Below, piece after piece: positions 1-10,167 of a DNA stretch of 64,000 nt. Position numbers and translations under genes: made by a program. Each line of letters opens with the position of its first letter. The first letter of the stretch is position 1. The notes under the pieces are model-generated. The model saw only the letters and a list, made by a program, of their open reading frames with translations, did not search any database and was not told the origin of the DNA. Source of the DNA: Sphagnum compactum. Lineage: Eukaryota > Bryophyta > Sphagnopsida > Sphagnales. The stretch lies in assembly GCA_965153455.1 (NCBI GenBank), contig OZ234494.1, forward strand, positions 4,898,001 to 4,962,000. Direction: 5' to 3'.

Positions 1-3000
1 TAATTGTTAAATTTGGACTTTTCAAAAGGCTTCCGAAACTAAGTTTTATATACATGAAGAAACTCTAGACATTGGGTCTAAAGTAATGGTAGTAATATGC
101 ATACAAACATTGTAGCACACGCTCAATATTCGTGCAGACATTTTAGAAACATTTTGGACTTTGAAATTAGTGTTGTGGTTCATAAAATGCACATCAATCA
201 TGATTCAAGGTGTAATGTTCTCCTTTTTCAATTTACCCCCCAGACCTATTATGATGCCACGAAATGCATTCACCCCATTGTTAAGGGCAAGATTATATTG
301 TAGTAATTAAACCATATAAGCATAAAGAGTAAAAATTGTAATGTTTATTCAAAGACAAGTTGTATAGAGCAAATGAATCAGTAGTTACATGGTAGCATAT
401 ATTATCTTGTTGCATTGGAATTTAAATATATGTGGGAGTTTTTTTCTTCTCCAAGAGTGAGTCCAATGTGGGAGTGCAAAGACAAGAGAGAATAGAACAG
501 TAGCAGATAGAACCATGATCTTTTGTTTTTTTTTTTTTTTTGTATTTATTCCAATGTTTATTGTTCTTCCCTACATGTCATTATGAGAAGTAAAATTGTG
601 GCATAATTATGACACAATCATAACTATGCATATACTTGGGCTATGGGATATATTATGGATGAGGTATGGATTTCAATTATAGATTTTGCATGAATGGAAA
701 TCAACATGTATAAGAACAAAAATCACAATTGAACCAGTGGTAAAATATTAAGATTTACCAACCGTCAACCCTATAATTAATTTGGTTTAGTTTAGTTTCG
801 ACTAAAAAAATATGGTATAAATTACAACCCTACAACTCTCATCCCTCAAAATTTCAAAACTTTGGAATGACATAAATCTTACAAGACTTTTAAAATAAAA
901 AACTTGAAGACAAAAAAACTCAAACAACATATTGAAAACTTGAAATCAATAGGATATTATCCATGTTGTAGATTATTATAAAGTAGTTCATTTATTAAAT
1001 TTATCATTTCAAAATTTTATTGGAATTTCCTGATTTTTAAAAATTTCTAAGTTGTTCTGAAATATTCTTTCTCAATTGTTCTAAAACATAATTCATGTTA
1101 AATAACTCTGGAAGATTCCTTCCAAATTATTATGCAACGTTCATTTTATATTATTTTAGAATGTTCTTTCTAAATTATTCCAGGACATCCTTTCTGAATT
1201 AGTCTAAAATATTCCTTTTGTATTTAACTTGGAATATTTTTTCCAAATTATTCTTTCAAAACATTTAGTTTATGAAAAAATAGCTAGAATATGGCGACAC
1301 CTAAAGAAGAACCATCGATTGAAATTTTGTCAACATTCGACATGACAATAATTATTTGGACTTTCAAAAAAAGAAATTTTCATGGGCACATTTCGAGAAA
1401 AAAAAACTTCAAATATGGCAAACAAATTTTTACAAATTTCAATAGGTTGCCAAATTAGAAATGTAGTAGGAGATATCTATCTAAACCCATATATTGAAAA
1501 TCACCACTTTAAAATATTAATACAAAAATGAAAATAACAAAACCCTGTCGTCGTTTGCAAATTCATAATTGCAAGGGGTGGAGACGAAGAGGTGGTGGCA
1601 AATGGTAATGCCCCCCTTTTAATTCCTTCAACTTTTTCCCCATCCTCCCCCTCACTCATATTCTTCTAGTCTATTTCACAACTTCTCTCCTCATACCTCT
1701 TCTTTCATCTCCAGACCTTTTCAACTTCAACAATTTGAATTAGGCTTTTGTGTTATAACTTCTCAAATCTCATCTCATTTTTTTCTTTTCACTTTCTAAC
1801 TACGTTCAATTCTTTTAGTAACTTATTTTTCTTTTTCTTCTTCTTCTTCCTGTGAAAAGATAAAACAAGCAGACAAGTTAGGCTAGGAAAGGGAGTGCTA
1901 AAAGAAGCAGCAAAACACAGTGAAACATTCGACGCAAAAAATTCTTGCAGATGTGGAGGCAGTGCAAAGAAACCATCTTATAGGTTTGAGTTTTCTTCAC
2001 CCTCTTGGAACTTGCAACTTCTTGGGTCTACGAACCTACAATTTCTCTTGCTTGCAGAGTTCTTGTTGTGGTTGAATTTTCTTCCTACAGAATTCCCCTC
2101 CGACGTGTTATTTAATTCACGTAGACTTTTCTTGCAAGTTGTAATATCCTTACCAGAGAACTTTCATTAGGTTTTTCATAGTTTGGAAAGTCGATTTCAA
2201 AAAAATCCTTCTTAGAAATGTTGAGAATCCATAGAATTCTACACCTCCAGTAGATTGCAATTAAATTTTCGCTTTTGCCATTATTTTAGTGGCCTTGTTT
2301 TTCATTTCTAGATCATTACATGTGCTTATATCATTCCGAAAGAACCCATAGGAGCGAGGCGAAATATTTTTGACCTAATACCAGTTAGAGTTCGACTTTG
2401 TCAATCTCTGTTTCTAGGTAAAGGTATAGTGGCTTAGGGTTTGATTTGATAACGAGTACTCCAATTAGGATAGTTGAGACTATCGGGAACCCTAAATCCT
2501 TGAATCGTAGATTGTATGACAATCAATCACCCGACCTTCTTAAATTTTTTTGACATCCTTGAGGAAATAATATTCAACTAGCATTGTGCTAAAGATGTTT
2601 GCTATTGTTTGGGGAACTATTGCAAAGTAGTTGAGCCGAGGACAGGACACCCTTCTTCCAATGGCAAAACCAAGGTATGTCCTTGATTCCCTGGTCCTAT
2701 GCAATTCAATTTTATCTCATAGGATAGGAGAAGAAGTAATAGTGCACAAGTACAACAAATAAGGATCATACTCTACCAGGACACTCCTTTTTCACTTCAT
2801 ACGGAATGTGAATCATTCAATAGAAATCTCTGCACAATGCAGAAGTAAAATCTCGTGTGGATATCAATTAGACATAAACCCCACGACTAGAACATTGAAT
2901 TGGATTTGAGCTTTATGCATTTTGGTCCAAGTTTTTACATTTCATTATAGGTTCATGAAGAAACGATTAAATGAACACATTAGGTATAACGATTTTTAAG

Positions 3001-3060
3001 GTTAATTAAATAATTTTTTCATTGAGTGTGATTGATTTTCGAAGATATCCACGTAAACCA
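1..3060. other. AT-rich intergenic DNA
   Basis: No supportable gene is seen. Most of the stretch is AT-rich and rich in stop codons in all frames. A pyrimidine-rich tract lies at about 1610-1860, followed by a short open frame to 2170 whose translation looks like no family I know and has no convincing coding character. This could be part of an old LTR or leader sequence, but no paired repeat, primer-binding site or polymerase motif was found to support that. Confidence 0.6.
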
Positions 3061-3073
3061 AGATGAAATGATA

Positions 3074-3531
3074 TGGTGGTCGGCATAGTTCTATCTCCAT
3101 CCTTCACACAAGTGAAGATTTGGTGGCCACCAAATCATTAACAATGTAGGTCTTTGCGTCGATAATGATATGGTGGCCACTAGATTATTAGCAACGTAAT
3201 ACTTCGTGTTGGTAATGACCTGGTGGCCACTAGATCGCTATTAACCCAAGTACTCGTGTTGGTGATGATTTAGAAGCCACCAAATCACTAATAAAGTAGG
3301 TTTTTGTGTCAGTAGCAATTTGGTGGCCACCGGATCATTGAAGGGTTAGTATTCAAAGACCTAACTATCTGGTGGCCACCAAATCGGTTCAGGGTCAGTA
3401 TTTGAAGACCTAACAATCTGGTGGCAACCAAATCACTAACAACGAAAGCCAACACAATGGTAATGATATGGTGGCCACCAGATCGTTACAAACCCTAGTC
3501 CTCGAGGATGGAAAAGATCTGGTGGCCACCA
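3074..3531 (+). repeat. tandem array of ~50-bp units with a palindromic core
   Basis: About ten imperfect units, each carrying the 12-bp perfect palindrome TGGTGGCCACCA or a one- to few-base variant. Cores start at 3074 (weak), 3121, 3171, 3221, 3271 (weak), 3321, 3370, 3419, 3469 and 3520, so spacing from 3121 on is 49-51 bp. The core is usually followed by AAATC or AGATC; the rest of the unit is a looser sequence around GTGTTGGTAATGAT. The period is not a multiple of three, so this is not a coding repeat. I know no described satellite with this core. Confidence 0.92.
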
Positions 3532-4599
3532 CATTTTCATGTTTAAATTTTATGGCAATTACTACATGGTCTACATCCACATTTTTTTTCAATGCACTTA
3601 TTCCATTGGTTTTATAATATACTATTATACATGTTCTTAACTATATCCTTGAATTTGACAAATCAATAGGATTTTTGTAACACATGTAACATTTCATGAT
3701 TTGAGGAGTTTTCCCATCCATTTTTGTTTTATCATTGACATAATCAAATGACTAACACAAATCGTTTTTGTTATGGGGCCTCCATTTGTTCCTTTGAACA
3801 TGCAATTTGTCCAACACTTTTCTTATTTTTTCATTTTCAATTTGTGTTACTCCACTTCATTTTGTCTCTAGACTTGGAGTTTCTTCAAACTTTATTTTTT
3901 CTCTAGTATTTTCAATGTATGTTTCATTCGTGAAAATATCAAATGCTTTATTTTTTGGTTTATTTTCTATAGTTTTGTCTAAATTGTTCCATTATTCACA
4001 AAAGATTGTGCACCAAATAAAGTGCAAAAGACCCAAAAATGTAAAGTTACAAATTACAACAATGCAAAGCTCCACCAAACAAATAAAAAATACAAACAAT
4101 TGTAAAACGTAAGGAATAAAAAATTTACAAACAAGTTTTTTAAAATTAAACTTATTCACACTCATGGAAATATTATAAAAATAATTTACAATATCAAATC
4201 ATGCAAATAAATATATATATATGGGTAAAATATGTAAATAAAAAAAGAAAATATATATATTTAAAAAGAAGCACACAAAAAAGAAAAAGAATAGAAACAT
4301 TTTTTTAAAAAACAACACAAAAAATAGAAATGCAAACAAATTTTTTTCTTAAAAAAAAAAAAAAAACTAAACAAAATTAAAGAAGAGAAAAGAATGATGC
4401 CGTGTGTTAAAGCAATGTTGAGTGTTGAAGCTTAATGTTGAAGGCTTAGACTAAAGTGTAGATTCCACACTCTACACTCCACATTGAATAAAGCCAAAAT
4501 TGAGGTGGGAGGGGAGTACATGGAAGACAAATGCCAAAGACAACTAAGCAACAAAAAAAAGGAACAACAAGGTTTTTCATGTACCTAGAACGATAGAAA
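3532..4599. other. AT-rich intergenic DNA
   Basis: No gene seen. The stretch is dominated by A- and T-runs, with microsatellite-like (AT)n and poly-A tracts around 4200-4370. The open frame at 3807-4112 is phenylalanine- and serine-rich low-complexity translation of AT-rich DNA and is not accepted as a gene. Confidence 0.6.
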
Positions 4600-4970
4600 C
4601 CAAGGTCAACCAATGCCAAAGGACCATCAAATAGCAAGTGTTGAAAGACCACCAAGTAGTAACATCAAATGACCACTAAACAACAATGTTAAGAAAGCAC
4701 TAAACAATAATGTTAAAGGATCACTTAGTAATAAGTGCCAAGAGACCAATAAGGACAATGTGAATAACATCACCAAAAGATAACTAAACATCAAATGTTG
4801 AAACAACACAAAACAACAATGCCAAAAAAAATCGAATAGTAATGTTGAAAGATGATACAAATAACAATGTTTGAAGACACAAACAAAAACGGTAGAGGAT
4901 AACTAAGAAACAACACTACAAAACAACTTGAATAACGATGTTGGAAGACAATCAAGCAACAATGATGGGG
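4600..4970 (+). repeat. degenerate minisatellite (AACAATGTTRAAAG-type units)
   Basis: A-rich DNA in which phrases such as gaccactaaacaacaatgtt recur with drift about every 25-30 bp, for example near 4670, 4690, 4715, 4790, 4820 and 4865. The minus strand is open over part of the array only because the units are low-complexity. Unit boundaries are blurred and the copy number is an estimate. Confidence 0.5.
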
Positions 4971-5407
4971 AAGAAGGAGCTAGATGAAAAAAGAACAAAA
5001 AAAAGGAACATGAAAAATAACTAAAAATATTCAAAACAAAGAGCTTTGAATGATGACAAAAACAACAAGTGAAGACCAAGGGGTGATTTTAAAAAAGAAT
5101 ATCAACGCTAGTATCCTTTGGTCTTTAAGATAAAAACTAGCTTGAAAATCTAATTGATTTTCACCCCAATTTTGAGAATCGTTTAACATTGGTTTAAACA
5201 TGATTAAAATCTCATGTTAATGAACTTAATGTAAATAAACTAGGGCTATTTTAGTGTGGACATAACTAAAGTTTCATATAAATCAACTCAATTAAAAAAA
5301 TTATGAAAAATTCAGATTTACTATAATAATGTGATATGAATAGTGAAATTATTCAGAATATGAATAATTATGATAACTATAATTAGCTTATGATAATTAT
5401 GATGATT

Positions 5408-5452
5408 TTCAACATATTATCTTTCAAAAATCATCATATTAAAAAATAGACC

Positions 5453-5483
<31 letters not shown>

Positions 5484-5530
5484 TAAGGGTCCAAATTCCC
5501 TTACTCTGCTATACCCTAATTCTGAAATAT
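5408..5530 (+). repeat. dispersed repeat family R1, partial copy
   Basis: This shares ordered blocks (atctttcaaaaatc, catattaaaa, atagacctatt, acctaag, aattccctta) with the internal part of the longer copies at 21386-21715 and 35751-36040, in the same orientation. A (TTA)n microsatellite has expanded inside it at about 5453-5481, at the point where the other copies read tagacctatttattacc or tagacctactacc. Confidence 0.65.
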
Positions 5531-5610
5531 TCAGATTGGGGCTATTCGAGCCCCTTTTTTTTTCCCCAAAATTTTAATTAATTAACTCAATTTTTGTGAT
5601 GTTGCTCAAA

Positions 5611-5775
5611 GTGGTGATCAAACATAAGGTGATTTAGCCAGATTTGGCGATAATAAAATATGGAAGTAAATAGAACTAGTAAGCGCTTTATATTTTTGGC
5701 TATTAACTGGAACTTAGGATAGACTCTGGAGATTAATTAAGATTTTTTTTTTTTCCCCCCGAAATTTGGCTACTA
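5611..5775 (+). repeat. dispersed repeat family R2, copy A
   Basis: It aligns by eye with 18386-18600 (+) and in part with 56655-56890 (-). Shared blocks in order are tggtgatca, a variant of ttagccagatttggcgata, atattttTGGCTA, and ctggaac followed by a conserved spacing to ctctgg/atctgg. As in the other copies, the repeat is bordered by T- and C-homopolymers (here 5742-5760). No terminal inverted repeats or target duplications were identified. Confidence 0.6.
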
Positions 5776-5779
5776 GAAA

Positions 5780-6112
5780 ACTCAAAGTTTCGCCGTTTGG
5801 GCGAAATTTCGCCCGAAACGAAAACGCTGGTCGGGGTCGGAGGAAGCGTTTAGTCGCGTGTGTTTGGGGGAGTCAGGAATTTCGCATCACGAGCCGAGCG
5901 CACACCATTCCAGTTGCAGCAGCGAAGAGAGTGTCACGCAAGGAATTGCGCGCGGCGTTTTGAGCGTGTTGTTGGAGTCGGGAGCTATATTTCTCAGCAG
6001 CAGTAGAAGCTCAGATGTGCGCGGATATAAGAACAGATCGATATTCTTCTGAAGGCATTCTTTCTCAGTAGAAGAGGGAGCAAGAGAGCCGGAGAGAAGA
6101 GATACAGAGAGA
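5780..6112 (+). promoter_or_regulatory. CpG-rich promoter-like island with leader
   Basis: This block is visibly richer in G, C and CpG than its surroundings. It opens with a perfect 16-bp palindrome GGGCGAAATTTCGCCC at 5799-5814. A TATA-like GATATAAG lies at 6024-6031, followed by a purine-rich GAGA leader (about 6068-6112) and an ATG at 6113. This arrangement resembles a plant core promoter and 5' leader on the plus strand. No downstream gene body could be found, so it may be a truncated or orphaned promoter, or the first exon of a gene whose other exons I did not recognise. Confidence 0.35.
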
Positions 6113-6193
6113 ATGTGTTTTGTGACAGAGTGGGGAGCTGAAGAACATACCTGCCACTTGGTAGATAAAAGTCATAGTATCGAGTTCAATTAA
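6113..6193 (+). CDS. orphan short ORF, 26 residues, possibly a first exon
   Basis: ATG at the end of the GAGA-rich leader begins a short frame (MCFVTEWGAEEHTCHL, then a run to TAA at 6191). A possible splice donor G|GTAGAT falls at the LV codon boundary near 6160, so the true frame could continue into an unrecognised exon. The composition up to about 6160 resembles coding or leader sequence and then drops sharply into AT-rich DNA. I do not recognise the peptide and suggest no function. Confidence 0.2.
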   Translation: MCFVTEWGAEEHTCHLVDKSHSIEFN

Positions 6194-6660
6194 TCAAGAT
6201 CTGCCAAATGGCAAGTGCGAATTGGCTGACTCTGAATATATTTAATCAAAAAATGTCAAAATTCGCATCCATGTCAACTTATTGACTAAAATAAATCAAT
6301 GGTGCCGAATGGCAAATGTGAGTCAAATATATGTTGATTACAATTAGTCAATACATGCCAATCTTTAGGAGGCATTTTAACCATCACTATTGAATACACA
6401 ACCATTGCAAGATATTGAAGAAGACATTTTATATGCTCCAATGAGAATGAAAATTTGGGGAAAAATTCCTCCCTATATAGTCCCTATGAGCCTCTATGTG
6501 TAGAGGCTAAATTATTCCCTCCTACATAATCTACACCTAAATCCACACTTGGGGCTGATCTTTTACTTATCCACCTTACTTACACTCTAACACAAACTCC
6601 AAAAAATATTTTTCAATTACACGTTCATCTTTAACATGCTTATTAATTACGACCTTTAAA
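6194..6660. other. AT-rich spacer
   Basis: No gene seen. Between 6200 and 6365 phrases such as tgccaaatggcaa, gaatggcaaatg and attggctgact recur imperfectly, suggesting an old local duplication. Confidence 0.5.
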
Positions 6661-7060
6661 ATTTTACTTTAAAGCCCACCTTTAAAACTTTAAAACTAGA
6701 CCCTATAAACCCAAAATGATAATACTAAAAGCTAAACCATAAAATCATTAATCCTAAACCCTATAAACCTAAACCCTACTTCCTAAAACTTAAACCCTAA
6801 AACACCAAACCTTTAAACCCAAAAACTCAAAACCGATAGCCTATAGTCTGAAACCATAACCTATAGCCTCTATATAGTTATAGCCGATAAAAACCTCTAG
6901 CTTATATAACCCCAATAGCCCTTATATGATACCTATATTAATTTTTAGCCTATATAACCCATAGAGCCCATTAGCTTGTATATAGCCCCCATAGCCCCAT
7001 AGCTATAGCCTCAAGCCTATAACTTTATAACCCTACAAGTTAAAAACCCTATGTAGCATA
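6660..7060 (+). repeat. degenerate telomere-like and TATAGCC heptamer DNA
   Basis: From about 6690 to 6815 the text is dominated by variants of the plant telomere unit CCCTAAA (ccctataaaccc, cctaaaccctataaacctaa, ttaaaccctaaaac). From about 6835 to 7030 it turns into variants of TATAGCC/CCTATA with roughly heptamer phasing. It is probably an old interstitial telomere-like or microsatellite tract. Both motifs are too diverged to count exact units. Confidence 0.55.
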
Positions 7061-9800
7061 GACTAAAGGTGGGCAGCCCGTAATTGAAAAAACATTTGTT
7101 CTTTGTACCCCTTTTGAGGATGCCATGTTAAGTTTTTGAATCTATCCCTTATTTTTTTATTTTGGAGACTCCACGAATAACATGCAAATACACGTGAAGA
7201 GACAACCAAGGTGTAAAAATGGGGCCCAACAAAGGATTCGCTTTCTGGAAAACTGTATTCAATTTCTTCTATTCACTCTATTTCATCTTGAGATTTCATG
7301 ACTTTTTGTGAATGGATTGACTTCCACCCCACCAGGACGGCTTCAAATCCACATCATTCACAAAAATGGATTAAAAAAACATGAAATTTGAAGGCCAAAC
7401 ACTTCAATTTGTTTTCAATATGTTCAAAAGTCTCAGAATTTGCTCTCAAATTTGAAGTCCAAACATATCAATGTGGACTTTGCAATTTGTCAAAGTGAAG
7501 TTGGCAAATAGGAAAAGTGAACTCGATAAAATACCAGCAAATTTGGTATTCCATATAGGAGCGGAGAGATCAATGAACAGCTAAATGGAACAGCAATCCA
7601 AGGGGTCAACTGGTCTGAATTCTCCAACAATCCGAGCAGATTCATGAAGATCCTTCTCTCCTTTTTTGAAAACTAGAAATAGCCTGTTTATTCAAAAGAA
7701 ATGGGCTGAACATTGGCCACAGGGTGAATATCCTTTTTTGTTTCAAACAATTGTGCCAAAAGGCACAACAAACTTTTACTCCATGAGATCCAAAAGTGGG
7801 CTTGCGAACAGAATTTTGTAGAGATTTGGGTTGCAAATCGGTCACAAGCTGACTCCTCTCCACTTCAAAGTTGGAACTTTCTTACTCCAGCAAAAGAGTT
7901 CCACAAATTTAGTCCCATCACTTTCCCTTTTGACTGGCTCCTCTATCTGGCCTTTTTCATACATAGACACTCATGTGATTTTGACCCCTAAGCCCCAGAC
8001 ATTCCCACTCTGGGAGAGGAGCTAAAGGCCTCTCCCCTTGGCCCTGATGACACTATTCCATCAATGAATATTACGTGGTAACATTATTCCTGGATACTTG
8101 AACCAAAGCTGTATTGTGAATTCAAAGCTGTATCATTCACCTCCAGAAGAATTACAGATTCCTTGTCAATGCTACCACATTAGTTTTCTGTTTCTTGGCA
8201 TCCCTCCCTTTGACATATATTTTCTTCTTGCAGATTTTCTCCTTGTTACAAATTGCCCGGTGTTGCCTCATGGATTGCACCTGCACAGCTGCAATGTCAA
8301 GACCACTCTTGACACACAAGGCAGTATTATTCTGCAAAGACATATGAATGGGTGATCCTATTCATTGCAGAATTGAAACTTGGCAAGTTTGGTAAGAGCA
8401 CACAACATGCAACAACATCATCTTCATGGGTCAGGACTCAACTGTTTCATCATATTGTGCAACCCTAACAACTACATAGACCTGTCTATGAGCACGCCCT
8501 ACAACAATACAACCTGTTGAACATAAATCTCACAATCCTATGAATTAACTACAAAACCTTTTCTGCAAAGCAAGAAACCACAAAGCATGTAATAGACAAA
8601 TTACAAAACTCAATTCACCTCAGAATCCGTTGAGCCCACCAAAACTTGCAACATCTTTCTGCAGCACCACCATCTGAGTGATGAAGGAAGGATGCACACA
8701 AGGCCCAATGTTTTGCACCACTACCTGAGACAGAAGAAACAAGCCAGATGGTAAACTTCTACACATTATTATCTTGCCCTGAAGTCCCAAAACAGAAAGG
8801 GGACAAGCAACATTGTGGGGAAGCTACATGGGGAAACAAATGGACAAATCCTTCATGCCTTCTGAATCAGAAACATAACCAAATCATGGTAGATGAAGTA
8901 CATGAACTGCAGACACTAACTACGCACAATTTCATTTATTCTGTTAAATCCTAAGATTCCAGCCAGTGATGAAAAAACTGCCCCGAACAAGGTCCTACCT
9001 GACTGCTTAACACTTTTGAAAAGACTGTCAGGGATTTACAAAAAACTCCTCCAATCATCCAGCTCAAAAACAGGCAAAACCTGACAGCATGTGCAAAATA
9101 TCTTGACATCTTATAAGGAGTCTATCCTCAAGTGCCACCAACAGACTTGATTTCCTGCTGATTTGATTCCCTACTATTGCAACCTGCAGAGAAAGAGTTG
9201 CACACTAGCTCTTAGTACCTTCAAAGATAGTGGTTGTGTTTGAGACCTGTGAGGTTCCACAAAACTTCTCCTTTCTATAGCCACACAGTGGCAGATGAAC
9301 TCTATACAAACAGCAGAAGCATGAACCTGCTGAACATGAAGCTAAGAGAGTGCAATGTACATTGTTGAATAATGAAAGCCACACTAGCATGTATAACAGA
9401 TACAGTTTGGTTAGTACCCAAGTTTCCCTCTTGCCAACCCCACAGAGAGAGTCTTTGATTACCTCTCCTTGCAGGCTGAGATGCTTTGTAGCACAGGACT
9501 ACCAACTTCTCTTTTTCAATAGAAAAAGTTGAACAAACCTAAATGCAGCAGGCAATTTCTCCACTCAATACATTCACACTCACATCATTATCCAAGTGGA
9601 TGATCCTCAGGGTAAGTAGCAAAGAGAAGGAGACCCACTGACCTCCAGTATATTGATCATCAATGTGCTCCCCATCATGGACACAATGCCCTGAAGCCTA
9701 TTACATGAAGACAAACTGATGCAGGAAAAAGAGGTACACTGGCTAGCAATGCTTGAGACTGGGGATGACACCATAATGATTTCACTTGACCACATTGTTT
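7061..9800. other. 3' flank of the coiled-coil gene; no gene recognised
   Basis: Base composition here is more balanced than in the deep intergenic DNA, and several short open frames occur on both strands (for example 7642-7863 minus and 8098-8355 plus). None shows a domain, conserved motif or plausible splice pattern. Part of it may be the 3' untranslated region or lost 3' exons of the minus-strand gene that ends near 10168. Confidence 0.5.
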
Positions 9801-9804
9801 GCTT

Positions 9805-10149
9805 TCAGTTCTCAGGCTGTTTTTGTCCATATTTCACCTTTGGCAATTGCACAGCAATTCCTTCCTGCCTTCTTGCCTCCTTGAATTGTTGTCTCTTACG
9901 TTATAGCACCTGCTCAGCTTACTTCTCCTCCCCACTCTCTAACATATTCATTGGGTCCTTACCAAGGAACTGTCCCCCTCTGGATTCTTCAATTTTAGAT
10001 GCCGATGCTGCAAATCTATGCCCTCTTCTGACCACCATTCAAGTAGAGCTCTCAGCAACTGCCAGATCATCAGTACAGATTGTCCCCCTCAACTCAGATA
10101 TGCTGAGCTCCCTGGAGACAACTGCTTTCTGGGTTGTGAGTAATTCACA
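9805..10149 (-). pseudogene. decayed coiled-coil coding remnant
   Basis: On the minus strand a single frame of 115 codons runs through without indels but with internal stops at 10041-10039 (TGA), 9921-9919 (TAA) and 9903-9901 (TAA). The translation is coding-like (VVSRELSISELRG, RKRQQFKEARRQEG) and resembles the neighbouring protein: SISELRG and FLGKD recall its segment STSELRG ... LGKD (residues about 271-304 of the model). It is probably either a former C-terminal part of the adjacent gene or a decayed partial duplication of it. An overlapping frame just 5' (10207 to about 10148, reading IALEDSEDVTDLTQ) also looks formerly coding. Confidence 0.5.
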
Positions 10150-10167
10150 ACATCTGTGTCAGGTCAG

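Noticed and set aside
1895-2170. 91-codon plus-strand open frame
   Set aside because: It has no ATG at the listed start, no recognisable motif and sits in T/C-rich non-coding DNA.
3074-3531. CRISPR-like array of regularly spaced palindromic repeats
   Set aside because: The spacers are themselves related to one another and the host is a eukaryote. This is a tandem satellite with a palindromic core.
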